DNA of 64,000 nt from an uncultured Treponema sp. (lineage in GTDB: Bacteria; Spirochaetota; Spirochaetia; Treponematales; Treponemataceae), in contig CAMOIE010000002.1 of the NCBI GenBank assembly GCA_946615905.1, positions 1 through 64,000 of the forward strand. Direction: 5' to 3'. Of this stretch, positions 1 through 8,831 are shown piece by piece (positions within the stretch are counted from its first letter, which is position 1; every line of letters begins with the position of its first letter). The translations under genes and the position numbers were made by a program. The notes under the pieces are model-generated. The model was given only the letters and a program-made list of their open reading frames with translations. It was not told the origin of the DNA and ran no database searches.

Positions 1-162
1 GCCGGGGCTCTCCCGCGCATGCGGAGGGGGCGGATTGTGTCATCTGGACGGACGCGCCACGGCGCCGGAGGGTTGCCGCCAGGCAAGTGCCGGAGGCACC
101 GCGCGTGAGCAAGCCCGGAGGTGACGCTCGCACTCTCTCTTGCGCCCTTAGGGGGAAAAGGG
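1..162. repeat. GC-rich spacer containing an interspersed repeat
   Basis: This spacer is far richer in G and C than the AT-rich murE gene that follows. Positions 99-116 (CCGCGCGTGAGCAAGCCC) recur with one mismatch at 23769-23786 upstream of coaX. Both copies run into a GCGCCCT(T)A tract just before a promoter. I see no coding signal here, although the end of an upstream gene could lie outside the window. Confidence 0.6.
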
Positions 163-168
163 TAGAAT
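140..168 (+). promoter_or_regulatory. murE promoter, predicted leaderless
   Basis: TTGCGC (140-145), a 17-nt spacer and TAGAAT (163-168) end 7 nt before the murE ATG. Transcription should therefore begin at or next to the start codon. No Shine-Dalgarno sequence is present. Confidence 0.65.
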
Positions 169-175
169 TAAATCT

Positions 176-1870
176 ATGAAATTAGAACAAATTTTAAAAT
201 CATTTGAGCATGATATAACAGATTGTGAAGGAAATCTTTGTCATTTTGGTGAATTAAATCAGGAAATTTCTGGTTTTGCATTTGATTCGCGCGATGTAAG
301 GTCTGGAAATCTCTTTTTTGCCCTGCCTGGCACCCATACTACGGGCAATGTCTTTATTCCTGCTGCGATAAAGGCTGGAGCTGTGGCCATTGTTTTTCAG
401 GACTCCTTTGACGAAAAAACTAAGACTGAGATAAAAGATGCCATTTCAGGGCGGAATGACGAAATTGTTTTTGTAAAAGTTCAAGATTCTCGCTTTGTGA
501 TGGCCCCTGCTTCTGCTGAATTCTACGGTAATCCTTCAAAAAAACTTGGAATTATCGGAGTAACTGGAACGGAGGGAAAGTCTTCAACTGTTGCCTTTAT
601 TTGGCAGTTGTTGCGTTTGGCTGGTCATAAGGCTGGCTTTATTTCTACTGTTCAGTATTCGTTCGGGGAGGAAGCTATTTCAAATCCCCAGCACCAGACG
701 ACTCCTGAGGCTCCGATAATCCAGCATCACCTGGCGGAAATGGTGAAAAATGGCTGTGAATATGCGGTCATTGAGTCTTCAAGCCATGGACTTTCAAAAA
801 AGACAAATCGGACTGGAAATATCGCTTATGACTGTGGAATCTTTATGAACGTTACCCTTGAACATTTGGAGTTCCACAAGACTTTTGACCAGTACCGCGA
901 TGACAAGGCTAATCTCTTTCGGAAACTTGACGAGAATGACCACGAGAAAACTATTTTGGGCAAAAAAGTAAAAGTCCCTGCGTTTGGAATTGTCAATTTG
1001 GAAGACCCTTCTGCCTCTTATTTTATGAAGGCGACAAAGCAACCTGTCCTTGGTTTTACGACTGAAGGTAAGGCTGGAAAGGCGGCTGGGGAATCCTCTC
1101 TTGAGGCCGCACCTCTTCCGAAAATTCCAGAAGAGATTCCCTATCTTCTTGCAAGAAATATTGCTTCTGCCAGGTTCGGACTGACCTTTGACTTGACAGA
1201 ACCGAATGTCGTTGATTCTGAGCAAAAACCTGTGCCGGGAAAAATGATTCATGTAAAAGCCCCCCTTCCCGGAGCCTTTAACGCTTACAATATTATGGCC
1301 GCAATGACGGCGGTTTCCCGCCTTACGGGAACTTCCCTTGAGCTTTTGGCTCCGCTTGCAGAAAAACTGACCCCGGTAAAGGGCCGCATGACCGTTGTTG
1401 ACAAGGGGCAGCCATTTGAATTGATTGTTGACTATGCCCATACTCCTTCATCTTTTGAGACGATTTTCCCGCCTGTTCGCCGCCGCTGCCGGGGTAGAAT
1501 GATTTGTCTGTTCGGTTCTGGGGGTGAGCGTGACACGGAAAAGAGACCTCTTCAGGGAGCTGTTGCCGCCCGTTTTTGCGATATAGTAATTTTGGCTGAC
1601 GAAGATCCTCGTGGGGAGGATCCTGTTAAATTGCTGAAAGATATTGCTGTTGGGGCAGAAAAAGAAGGAAAAGTCATGGGAAATAATTTGTTTATTACGC
1701 ATGACCGCCCGCAGGCTATAAGGCAAGCTTTGAAATTAGCCCGCAAGGATGACATTGTACTCTTGCTTGGAAAATCCCATGAGAATTCGATAATTTATAA
1801 GGACAGGGTAATGCCTTACGATGAAATCGCTGAGGCGGAAAAAGCCCTTTCTGAGTTGGGATATAAATAA
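176..1870 (+). CDS. murE: UDP-N-acetylmuramyl-tripeptide synthetase MurE
   Basis: This cytoplasmic Mur ligase adds the third, diamino acid residue to UDP-MurNAc-L-Ala-D-Glu with ATP. The protein has 564 residues, somewhat longer than most MurE proteins. An N-terminal uridine-binding domain is followed by the ATP loop GVTGTEGKSS near residues 128-137, a central domain with HHLAEM and ESSSHGL motifs, and a C-terminal ligase domain with VDYAHTP and EDPRGEDP. The last motif resembles the DNPR signature of diaminopimelate-adding enzymes. Spirochaete peptidoglycan usually contains ornithine, so the amino acid cannot be settled from the motif. The ATG at 176 is the only well-placed start, and a promoter directly abuts it. 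The gene converges on parE. Confidence 0.93.
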   Translation: MKLEQILKSFEHDITDCEGNLCHFGELNQEISGFAFDSRDVRSGNLFFALPGTHTTGNVFIPAAIKAGAVAIVFQDSFDEKTKTEIKDAISGRNDEIVFVKVQDSRFVMAPASAEFYGNPSKKLGIIGVTGTEGKSSTVAFIWQLLRLAGHKAGFISTVQYSFGEEAISNPQHQTTPEAPIIQHHLAEMVKNGCEYAVIESSSHGLSKKTNRTGNIAYDCGIFMNVTLEHLEFHKTFDQYRDDKANLFRKLDENDHEKTILGKKVKVPAFGIVNLEDPSASYFMKATKQPVLGFTTEGKAGKAAGESSLEAAPLPKIPEEIPYLLARNIASARFGLTFDLTEPNVVDSEQKPVPGKMIHVKAPLPGAFNAYNIMAAMTAVSRLTGTSLELLAPLAEKLTPVKGRMTVVDKGQPFELIVDYAHTPSSFETIFPPVRRRCRGRMICLFGSGGERDTEKRPLQGAVAARFCDIVILADEDPRGEDPVKLLKDIAVGAEKEGKVMGNNLFITHDRPQAIRQALKLARKDDIVLLLGKSHENSIIYKDRVMPYDEIAEAEKALSELGYK

Positions 1871-1983
1871 TTTTTCCCCACGTCCGCCGGTCTTGCTGCT
1901 TATGCGTACTTTGAGCAAAGTTCTCCGTTTGCATTAGAGGAATCTATTATCTAGTGTGCGTGCAGTTGAGTTGCAGCAGCACA

Positions 1984-4161
1984 CTACGCATCAATGTCGG
2001 CGTTGCCGAGGAGGTGCTGTTCGATGAAGGCGCGACGTTCTGGGGTATTTTTGCCCATGTAGAAGGCCAGAAGATTCGGAATGATTTTCAACTGGCTGAT
2101 TTCAACAGGGGTCAAATGCATGGTTTCTGGGGAAATGAACTGCTTGAATTCATCAGGGTTGATTTCTCCCAAACCTTTAAAGCGGGATGTTTCCGCTGAG
2201 GCTCCGAGCTTTTTTTGTGCCTTGTCGCGTTCGTCTTCTGAATAGCAGTAGATGTTTTCCTTTTTATTGCGAACCCTAAAAAGCGGGGTTTCCAAAATCC
2301 AAACCCGGCCGCTTGTGACAAGCTCTTCAAAATAACCAAGAAAGAATGTCATTACCAAATTACGGATGTGGAAGCCGTCGTTATCTGCATCGGTTGCGAT
2401 TACTATTTTTGAATATTTTAGGCCTTCTACACCGTTTTCTATTCCCAGAGCCATCATCAGCTGATAAAGTTCGTCATTTTTGTAAATATCGCTCTGTTTT
2501 TTGCCATACATGTTCTCAGGTTTTCCTCGGAGGGAGAAAATCGCCTGATAGTCTGCATTGCGGGAATGGGTCATCGTGCCGGACGCAGAGTCTCCTTCCG
2601 TGATGAAAATCATTGAGTTTTCACCTTTTTTGCCGTCCTGAACAAAGAACCGGCAGTCCTTGAGCTTTGGAATACGAATCGAAACTTTTTTTGCAGCTTC
2701 TTTTGCCTCCTTTTTTACTGAGGCAAGTTCCGTGCGGAGTTTTTCATTGGCAAGAATTTTCTTTTGCAGGGCTTCTGCGGCCTTCGGATTTTTGTGGAGC
2801 CAATTGTCGAGTCCAGACTGGGTTTCTGCAATAATCCAGGCACGGATGTCAGTGTTGCCGAGTTTGTTTTTTGTCTGACTTTCAAAGACAGGATCTTTTA
2901 TCTTTACTAGAACTGCCGCCGTAATTCCGTCACGAACGTCCTCGCTCTTGTAGTTTGAGTGGAAAAAGTCATTTACGCCCTTTAAAAAGCCCTCTTTAAA
3001 GGCGTTCAAGTGGGTTCCGCCATCTGAAGTGTACTGGCCGTTTACAAAAGAAAAATAATTCTCGCCGTAGGCGTTTGTATGGGTGAAGGCGAATTTTAAG
3101 TGTTCGCCGACATAAGCTCCAATCTGGTAGAGCGACTCTCCGTCTATTTCGCTTGTCAGCAAGTCGAGAAGTCCATTTTGGCTGACAAAGTCCTTGCCGT
3201 TTAATCGCAAAGTCAGGCCGGAATTCAAATAAGCGTAATTCCAAATCCTCTTTTCGACGAATTCCATGTTGAATGAATACTTGCCGAATATGCTTTCGTC
3301 CGGCACGAATTCAAAATAAGTTCCGTTTTTCTGGGGTTTCGCAAGATTGCCGCTTTTCTGACTTTTCAGTTTGCCCTGCTCAAAAATCGCCTCGGTGCAT
3401 TTGCCATCGCGGACAGAAACGACACGGAAGTATGACGAGAGGGCGTTGACGGCCTTTGTACCGACCCCGTTCATTCCAACTGAAAATTGGAAAACGTCAT
3501 CATTGTATTTTGCTCCGGTGTTGATTTCTGAGACACATTCTACAACTTTTCCGAGCGGAATTCCGCGTCCGTAGTCCCGGACTTTTATGCGGTTTTCAAC
3601 GATTGAAATGTCGATTCTGTTTCCGAATCCAACGATGAACTCGTCAATAGCGTTATCTATTATTTCTTTGAGGAGGACATAAATTCCATCGTTTTGGTTG
3701 GATCCGTCTCCAAGGCGGCCGATATACATTCCAGAGCGCAGGCGGATGTGTTCAAGGGCATCCAAATGCTTGATTTGGGAATCATCATAGGAGGCTAACT
3801 TTTTTTGAGACTTTCCTGCGTTGGGATCGATTTTTTTTGCTGCGGAAAGTTTTTTTTCTGCTTCTTTTGCAGAAGTTCCTGGCACGAATTCTGATTTTTT
3901 CTCTTCGCTTTTTACAGATTTTGATTTTGCCTTGGTCTTTGCGTTTGCCCAGGCGCGGAATGTTCCCTGCTCGTCAATGCCCGCTTCCGGCTTTTTTGAG
4001 GCCGTTTTCTTGACGGAACTTTTTGCCGAAGTCGAAGGGGCTTTTTTTACGGCTGTCGTTTCCGTAGCTTTTACAATCTTTGATTCTTTGGCTGATTTTT
4101 TTACCGAAGAGGTCTTTTTTACAGATTTTTCTGCCTTTGTCTCTGAAATTTTTCCACCCAT
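1984..4161 (-). CDS. parE: DNA topoisomerase IV subunit B (ParE)
   Basis: This is the ATPase subunit of topoisomerase IV, which decatenates daughter chromosomes with ParC (encoded at 19391-21331). Starting at the ATG at 4161 it has 725 residues. Residues 1 to about 125 form a low-complexity tail rich in Lys, Ala and Ser that resembles histone H1 tails. A normal GHKL ATPase follows (EIIDNAIDE, DYGRGIP), then a transducer domain and a TOPRIM domain (ITEGDSASGT and ATDADNDG). The reading frame extends to a TTG at 4200, but a promoter (TTGGCT-17-TATACT) lies between that TTG and the ATG, so the ATG is preferred. The long basic tail is unusual for ParE. Assignment as ParE rather than GyrB rests on the paired parC in the same window. 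Confidence 0.88.
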   Translation of the reverse strand: MGGKISETKAEKSVKKTSSVKKSAKESKIVKATETTAVKKAPSTSAKSSVKKTASKKPEAGIDEQGTFRAWANAKTKAKSKSVKSEEKKSEFVPGTSAKEAEKKLSAAKKIDPNAGKSQKKLASYDDSQIKHLDALEHIRLRSGMYIGRLGDGSNQNDGIYVLLKEIIDNAIDEFIVGFGNRIDISIVENRIKVRDYGRGIPLGKVVECVSEINTGAKYNDDVFQFSVGMNGVGTKAVNALSSYFRVVSVRDGKCTEAIFEQGKLKSQKSGNLAKPQKNGTYFEFVPDESIFGKYSFNMEFVEKRIWNYAYLNSGLTLRLNGKDFVSQNGLLDLLTSEIDGESLYQIGAYVGEHLKFAFTHTNAYGENYFSFVNGQYTSDGGTHLNAFKEGFLKGVNDFFHSNYKSEDVRDGITAAVLVKIKDPVFESQTKNKLGNTDIRAWIIAETQSGLDNWLHKNPKAAEALQKKILANEKLRTELASVKKEAKEAAKKVSIRIPKLKDCRFFVQDGKKGENSMIFITEGDSASGTMTHSRNADYQAIFSLRGKPENMYGKKQSDIYKNDELYQLMMALGIENGVEGLKYSKIVIATDADNDGFHIRNLVMTFFLGYFEELVTSGRVWILETPLFRVRNKKENIYCYSEDERDKAQKKLGASAETSRFKGLGEINPDEFKQFISPETMHLTPVEISQLKIIPNLLAFYMGKNTPERRAFIEQHLLGNADIDA

Positions 4162-4168
4162 AGGGGAT

Positions 4169-4197
4169 AGTATAGCAGAAAGATTAAGACAAGCCAA
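4169..4197 (-). promoter_or_regulatory. parE promoter, predicted leaderless
   Basis: On the minus strand TTGGCT (4192-4197), a 17-nt spacer and TATACT (4169-4174) end 7 nt before the ATG at 4161. The -10 is preceded by TGC, an extended -10. No ribosome binding site is visible. Confidence 0.65.
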
Positions 4198-4248
4198 CAA
4201 CCCAAGCGATTAAGCCTGACTTGTAGTCTGACTTTTAGTCTGACATCA

Positions 4249-5367
4249 TTATTGCACCTGGACGCCAGCCCAGCCAGAATCCTTCCAGTTCAAAAAGTTT
4301 TCCGCCGATTCCTGTGCCTGAACTGAAATTTCCGTGAGCCGTTTTGCCTTTCTCAAGCCTGCGTCAGAAATCTGTACGAGCGGATTAATCCATCGAGTTT
4401 TTACAGGGAAGCTCACCTTGTAGCAGCCTTTCAAGTCCTCAGAATTTTCCGACCGGATAATTTCCTTCATGTTAAAGAAGGTCGAAATGAGCTGGCTGAA
4501 GGTGAATTGGGCTGACGAGCGATTCTTGTCTGCGGCGGGAATATTTTCGTATTTTTTTGATTCTGCGGCCTCTATAAAGATTTCAAGAACCCGTCTCTCG
4601 CTCAAATTGTAGCAGTCCTCTATAGAAATGATTCCAAGCTCCAGCGCGCGGAAAACGATGTCACCCAGCAGATTAAGGGCGATTTTGTTCTCATTTTTTC
4701 TGACAGCCAGTCCGACTTTAAGGATATTCATAAAATAGACGAGGGCAGTTTCCATGTCTGCAAAACCTAGCTCTTCAGTTCCGTCCTCATTTTTCAAAAT
4801 ACGGATACTTTCGTAGCAGGATTTTACGGTCTCCATGTCAAAGGCCACTCCTAGCCCCATTCCTGAGGGGAACATGTATTCAAGTCGGTCGGCGGAAAGG
4901 GAAGGGATCTCGTTGTCGCAGACAGGATAAACGTGATAATCCTGAATTTCCCAGGCGTTGATTCCGTCACGGGCAAGGAATTCAGCCAAGAGGGGGTCCT
5001 TCATAATCATTGCAGAGTTGTCCGCCTCGGTCGCCTGCTGGGTCAGAGCATCACCTTTCATGAAGTCTGAGACATGGCTGAAAACCGGGGTCGAGACATC
5101 GTGGAGAAGGGCCGCAAGGGTCTGTTTTTTATCATGCGTGAAATTCCAGACAATCAAGGCGCAGCCAAAAGAATGGTCAAGCCTAGAATAGAAAAATCTG
5201 TTTTGGTAGAGGGGAGTCCAGTCAGTTCCGCAGAGGAGTCCTACTCCGTCCAGTCGGGAAAGGAGCGGCAATGAAGAATATTCGTACAAAAAATCCGGGA
5301 TTTCTTGGCAAAGAATTTTCTGGTAGTCAAAAATGCGGTCAAAAGTTTTAAGTCTGGGAAGTATCAT
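4249..5367 (-). CDS. HD-domain phosphohydrolase
   Basis: This 372-residue protein carries an HD metal-dependent phosphohydrolase core. His65 (RLDHSFG), the HD pair at residues 89-90 (LLHDVSTP) and a distal Asp near residue 160 (SADRLEY) fit the H...HD...D metal ligands. Such proteins hydrolyse phosphate esters, often of nucleotides, but the substrate cannot be read from the sequence. The gene is monocistronic. It lies downstream of a strong promoter 6 nt from its ATG and is divergent from the small lipoprotein gene at 5725. No signal peptide or membrane segment is visible, so it should be cytoplasmic. Confidence 0.8.
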   Translation of the reverse strand: MILPRLKTFDRIFDYQKILCQEIPDFLYEYSSLPLLSRLDGVGLLCGTDWTPLYQNRFFYSRLDHSFGCALIVWNFTHDKKQTLAALLHDVSTPVFSHVSDFMKGDALTQQATEADNSAMIMKDPLLAEFLARDGINAWEIQDYHVYPVCDNEIPSLSADRLEYMFPSGMGLGVAFDMETVKSCYESIRILKNEDGTEELGFADMETALVYFMNILKVGLAVRKNENKIALNLLGDIVFRALELGIISIEDCYNLSERRVLEIFIEAAESKKYENIPAADKNRSSAQFTFSQLISTFFNMKEIIRSENSEDLKGCYKVSFPVKTRWINPLVQISDAGLRKAKRLTEISVQAQESAENFLNWKDSGWAGVQVQ

Positions 5368-5373
5368 AGGGGA

Positions 5374-5402
5374 ATTATAGCGGGTGGATTTTTTACTGGC
5401 AA
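5374..5402 (-). promoter_or_regulatory. HD-hydrolase promoter, predicted leaderless
   Basis: TTGCCA (5397-5402), 17 nt and a perfect TATAAT (5374-5379) on the minus strand end 6 nt before the ATG at 5367. This is among the clearest examples of the leaderless architecture in the window. Confidence 0.7.
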
Positions 5403-5603
5403 CAAGGGCGAAAATTAAAAAAAAATGTCAAAAAACTCGAAAAATTAAAACATTTTTTTATAAATTTATGAATTATTTAAGGTTTGTGCAGTATAGTTTA
5501 GCCATCAGATAAAAAAGTTCAGTATAAATACAAAATTAAAAAAAAATTAGAAGTAAAAAGTATTTCAAAATTTTCTTGTAAAAATCATTTAAAATCGTTT
5601 TTA
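5403..5603. other. AT-rich spacer, possible small RNA
   Basis: This is the body of the only gene-free stretch above 300 bases (5368-5724). It is very AT-rich and holds no convincing protein gene. It ends in an intrinsic-terminator-like hairpin although no plus-strand gene lies upstream. A weak TATAGT at 5492-5497 could start a plus-strand RNA of about 130 nt. Confidence 0.3.
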
Positions 5604-5640
5604 AAAAGCCGGAAGTTCATCTCCCGGTTTTTTATTTTTA
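5604..5640 (+). terminator. intrinsic-terminator-like hairpin
   Basis: AAAAAGCCGG (5604-5613) pairs with CCGGTTTTTT (5625-5634) around a short loop, with one bulged base, and a T-rich run follows. It has no obvious upstream gene on the plus strand. Confidence 0.5.
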
Positions 5641-5724
5641 AATACAGTTGAAAATTCTTGTTTTTATAGAAAGACGGCCTAAATTAGTGTATAATTATAG
5701 TATCTTTTTTTATGAGGATGCCAG

Positions 5725-6189
5725 ATGAAAAAATTCGTGAAAATTGTATTGGTTTCAGCTTTTGTGCTTGCCGCTGTAATTTCTTGCAAGAGTAACAAAA
5801 CAGAAGCAACTACGGAAACTGTGGAACAGCCGGCGGGAAAGGCCGTAGAATTCCGTTCGGACGTAGTAAAAACTACTTTGGGTGGAAAGGAAATTTCCTG
5901 CTGGAATTATGTTAAATTCTATGATGACAACACTTTTGTCTGGGGAATCTATCCTGAAGTCGATGAAGGTGCTGATTGCAGTGTTGATATTGAAAAGGGC
6001 GTGTTCACAGGCGATGTCTCAAAGGCTGGAAACCTTACTCTGACTACAACTTCAATTTTTAACCGGGATACGGGTAGCTGGCAAATTATCAATATGATTG
6101 ACAATCCGACTAAGAACGAAGTTCCTGTCTCAGGCTCTGCTCCGAATCTTACGCTTGAGATGAACGGAAAGAGCTACAGCAAAAAATAA
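5725..6189 (+). CDS. small lipoprotein, unknown function
   Basis: This 154-residue protein starts with a lipoprotein signal peptide ending AAVISC (Cys21), so it is probably anchored in a membrane on the periplasmic side. The mature part, about 130 residues, begins with a Thr/Glu-rich linker and then a compact region with alternating polar and hydrophobic residues, likely beta-rich. I do not recognise the family. An AGGATG element about 5 nt before the ATG serves as ribosome binding site, so unlike its divergent neighbour this gene has a leader. It converges on the MATE gene at 6206. Confidence 0.7.
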   Translation: MKKFVKIVLVSAFVLAAVISCKSNKTEATTETVEQPAGKAVEFRSDVVKTTLGGKEISCWNYVKFYDDNTFVWGIYPEVDEGADCSVDIEKGVFTGDVSKAGNLTLTTTSIFNRDTGSWQIINMIDNPTKNEVPVSGSAPNLTLEMNGKSYSKK

Positions 6190-6205
6190 AGTCGATTTCC
6201 GCCAG

Positions 6206-7564
6206 TCAGCGGATTTCCCTCAAAAACGAGTCGTGGGTTTTAAGCCACTTTCCGCTTGCGTAATAAATCCAAAAGGCGACGGAAGTGACTACCCACGTAA
6301 TCGGGTAGGATGCCAGCACCATATAAATCGTCTTGTGTAATGGAACAGCCGTAAAAAGCCAGACAACGCGCAGGGCGCAAACTCCAAAAAGCGTGATAAT
6401 CATCGGAACAAAGGAGGCTCCCGCCCCCCTGACGACTCCCGCGAGAATCTCAATCGAAATATAAGTTATCCAGACCGGCACTAAAAAGTGCAGCATTTTC
6501 ATTCCTTCGCTGATGACATCAGAATCCTTTGTGAAAATCGTGAAAATGGAGCTTCCTGTAAACCAAAATAAAATTCCAGAGAAGATTGTAAAGGCGATTG
6601 AAATCAGCATCGTCTCCTTCATCGTCAGGCGGATTCTCTCGTATTTTCTTGCCCCGTAGTTTTGTCCTGCGAAGGTCGTGACCGCGCCTCCGAGGGCTGT
6701 CATGATTGTCCAGAAGATTGCATCGATTTTACCGTAGGCCGCCCATGCCGCAATAGTCGTGGTTCCAAAAGAATTGATTGCCGACTGGATTATCAAATTT
6801 GAAAGAGAATAAAAGGTTGACTGAATTCCCGCAGGAAGCCCCAGCCTGAGCATTTGAACCAAAATATGGGGGGTAAAGGCAAGCTCCCTTGGAGAGAAAT
6901 AAATTGAAGTATTAGATTTTTCAAGCCAAAAAAGAATCAGAATCATGCTGACTGTCTGACTGGCCACGGTTGCCCACGCGACTCCGGCGACTTTCCAGCC
7001 AAAGGCAACGACAAAAAGCAAGTCCAAAAAAATGTTCAAAATGACGGCCGCAATCAAAATGTAAAGGGGGCTTTTTGAGTCTCCTGCCGCCCGCATAATG
7101 CTGGATCCCATGTTGTAGATGAACATAGGAATCATCGAGACAAAGTAAATCCTCAGATATTGTAGGGAAGAGGCAAAAATTTCATCAGGAGTTTTTGTGA
7201 TTCTCAAAACCCAGGGACTGAACAAAAGTCCGCAAAAAGTCAAAATGATTCCGCCGACCAAGGCCATCATCAGGGCGGTGTGGACAGACCTTCCGATTTC
7301 ACGCTGGCGGTCAGCCCCGATGAATTGCGAGACTATTACGCCGGCACCGGCGGTCAAGCCGACAAAAAATCCGATTAAGAGATTTAAATAAACGGCAGTA
7401 GCCCCGCCGACAGCGGCAAGGGCTTCCTTACCCACAAAACGGCCGACTATTACCGCATCAACCGTGTTGTAGAGCTGCATAAAGAGGGTGCCGACCAGAA
7501 TCGGGAAGAAAAAAGAAAGCAGACCTTTCCAAATCGGCCCCTCTGTAATGTATGATTTTTCCAT
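6206..7564 (-). CDS. MATE family efflux transporter
   Basis: This 452-residue integral membrane protein has the twelve-helix layout of MATE drug or metabolite/cation antiporters. The N-terminal GPIWKGLLSFFFPILVGTLF and YNTVDAVIVGRFVGKEALAAVG motifs are typical, and a second half repeats the fold. It would export substrates from the cytoplasm using an ion gradient; the substrate is unknown. Its start lies 7 nt after the icd stop codon, so it is probably the second gene of an icd-MATE transcript. A paralogue of similar length is encoded at 17356-18699. Confidence 0.88.
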   Translation of the reverse strand: MEKSYITEGPIWKGLLSFFFPILVGTLFMQLYNTVDAVIVGRFVGKEALAAVGGATAVYLNLLIGFFVGLTAGAGVIVSQFIGADRQREIGRSVHTALMMALVGGIILTFCGLLFSPWVLRITKTPDEIFASSLQYLRIYFVSMIPMFIYNMGSSIMRAAGDSKSPLYILIAAVILNIFLDLLFVVAFGWKVAGVAWATVASQTVSMILILFWLEKSNTSIYFSPRELAFTPHILVQMLRLGLPAGIQSTFYSLSNLIIQSAINSFGTTTIAAWAAYGKIDAIFWTIMTALGGAVTTFAGQNYGARKYERIRLTMKETMLISIAFTIFSGILFWFTGSSIFTIFTKDSDVISEGMKMLHFLVPVWITYISIEILAGVVRGAGASFVPMIITLFGVCALRVVWLFTAVPLHKTIYMVLASYPITWVVTSVAFWIYYASGKWLKTHDSFLREIR

Positions 7565-7570
7565 GAAGGA

Positions 7571-8767
7571 CTAGAGTCTCTCCGCAATCGCGTCGATGAA
7601 GTCCCAGGAGTTCACGACTTTTTTTGCCGGAGGCTCCGCGAGTCTTGCAAGGTCGCCGGTCATTGTGCCTTCCTCGATTACATCGAGCGTGACTTTCTCA
7701 AGTTTTTTGGCAAAGTCAGCCAGTTCCGGGGTACCGTCAAGCTCTGCGCGTTTTGCAAGTGCACCCGTCCAGGCAAAAATCAAGGCTACAGGGTTTGTGG
7801 AAGTCTTTTCGCCCTCCTGATAGCGGTAGTAGTGCTTTTGGACTGTTCCGTGACTGGCCTCGTACTCAAATTCTCCGCCCGGGCAGACCAAAACAGAAGT
7901 CATCATGGCAAGAGAGCCGCAAGCTGAGGCAATCATGTCGGACATCACATCGCCGTCGTAGTTTTTGCAGGCCCAGAGCATTCCGCCCTCGCTCTTCATT
8001 ATGCGGGCAACAGCGTCGTCAATAAGCGTGTAGAAATATTCGATTCCGGCCTTTTCGAATTTCTCCTTGTACTCAGATTCGTATATTCTCTGGAAAATCT
8101 CTTTGAAATTCCCGTCGTAGGTCTTTGAGATTGTGTCTTTTGTTCCAAGCCAGACATCGATTTTCTGGTCAAGGGCATACATAAAACAGCAGCGGGCAAA
8201 ATTCTCGATTGAGGCGTCAAGGTTGTGGATTCCCTGGATGATTCCGGGGCCTTTCATCACCTGAATTGTCTTACGGATTTCCTTGCCGTCCTCGCCGGTA
8301 AAGACAAGCTCCGCCTTTCCTGCGCAGGGGGTCTTAATCTCGCAGTTTTTATAAACGTCGCCATAAGCGTGGCGGCCAAGAATTATCGGCTTTTTCCAAG
8401 ATTTGACGTTGCAGTGAATGTTCTTCACGAAAATCGGGGCGCGGAAAACAGTTCCGTCAAGCTCTCCACGGATGATTCCGTTTGGACTGGGGGTCAGCTG
8501 CTTGAGATTGTATTCCTTTACGCGGGCTGCGTTTGAGGTGATTGTCGCGCATTTTACGCCGACACCAAGCCTTTTGATTGCGGCTGCCGCCTCGTAAGTA
8601 ACTTTGTCGTCAGAGTCATCGCGGCTTTTCAAGCCCAAATCGTAGTATTCGGTCTTGAGGTCAACAAAGGGTGTCAAAAGCTTGTCTTTGATAACAGCCC
8701 AGAGGACACGGGTCATTTCATCGCCGTCGAGTTCAGCGATTGCGTTTTTCATCTGAATTTTTGCCAT
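7571..8767 (-). CDS. icd: NADP-dependent isocitrate dehydrogenase, eukaryotic-type
   Basis: This enzyme oxidatively decarboxylates isocitrate to 2-oxoglutarate with NADP, providing 2-oxoglutarate and NADPH. The 398-residue protein matches the homodimeric subfamily shared with eukaryotes ([49 protein letters not shown]), not the E. coli type. No other citrate-cycle genes are near, so a biosynthetic role (glutamate) is possible. Upstream the sequence is AT-rich, with TAAAAT 9 nt before the ATG and no Shine-Dalgarno sequence, a near-leaderless arrangement. The MATE gene follows 7 nt downstream. Confidence 0.93.
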   Translation of the reverse strand: MAKIQMKNAIAELDGDEMTRVLWAVIKDKLLTPFVDLKTEYYDLGLKSRDDSDDKVTYEAAAAIKRLGVGVKCATITSNAARVKEYNLKQLTPSPNGIIRGELDGTVFRAPIFVKNIHCNVKSWKKPIILGRHAYGDVYKNCEIKTPCAGKAELVFTGEDGKEIRKTIQVMKGPGIIQGIHNLDASIENFARCCFMYALDQKIDVWLGTKDTISKTYDGNFKEIFQRIYESEYKEKFEKAGIEYFYTLIDDAVARIMKSEGGMLWACKNYDGDVMSDMIASACGSLAMMTSVLVCPGGEFEYEASHGTVQKHYYRYQEGEKTSTNPVALIFAWTGALAKRAELDGTPELADFAKKLEKVTLDVIEEGTMTGDLARLAEPPAKKVVNSWDFIDAIAERL

Positions 8768-8831
8768 AGTAATTTAATTTTAATGAAAACGCCCCGAAAT
8801 GAATAGACAAAAAAATCATAAGTGGCCGATT

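Noticed and set aside
3821-4213. Plus-strand frame opposite the ParE basic tail
   Set aside because: The Phe/Ala/Ser-rich translation is the mirror of the Lys/Ala tail codons and has no start signals.
5469-5513. 14-codon ORF in the AT-rich spacer
   Set aside because: There is no ribosome binding site or promoter adjacent, and the length is expected by chance.
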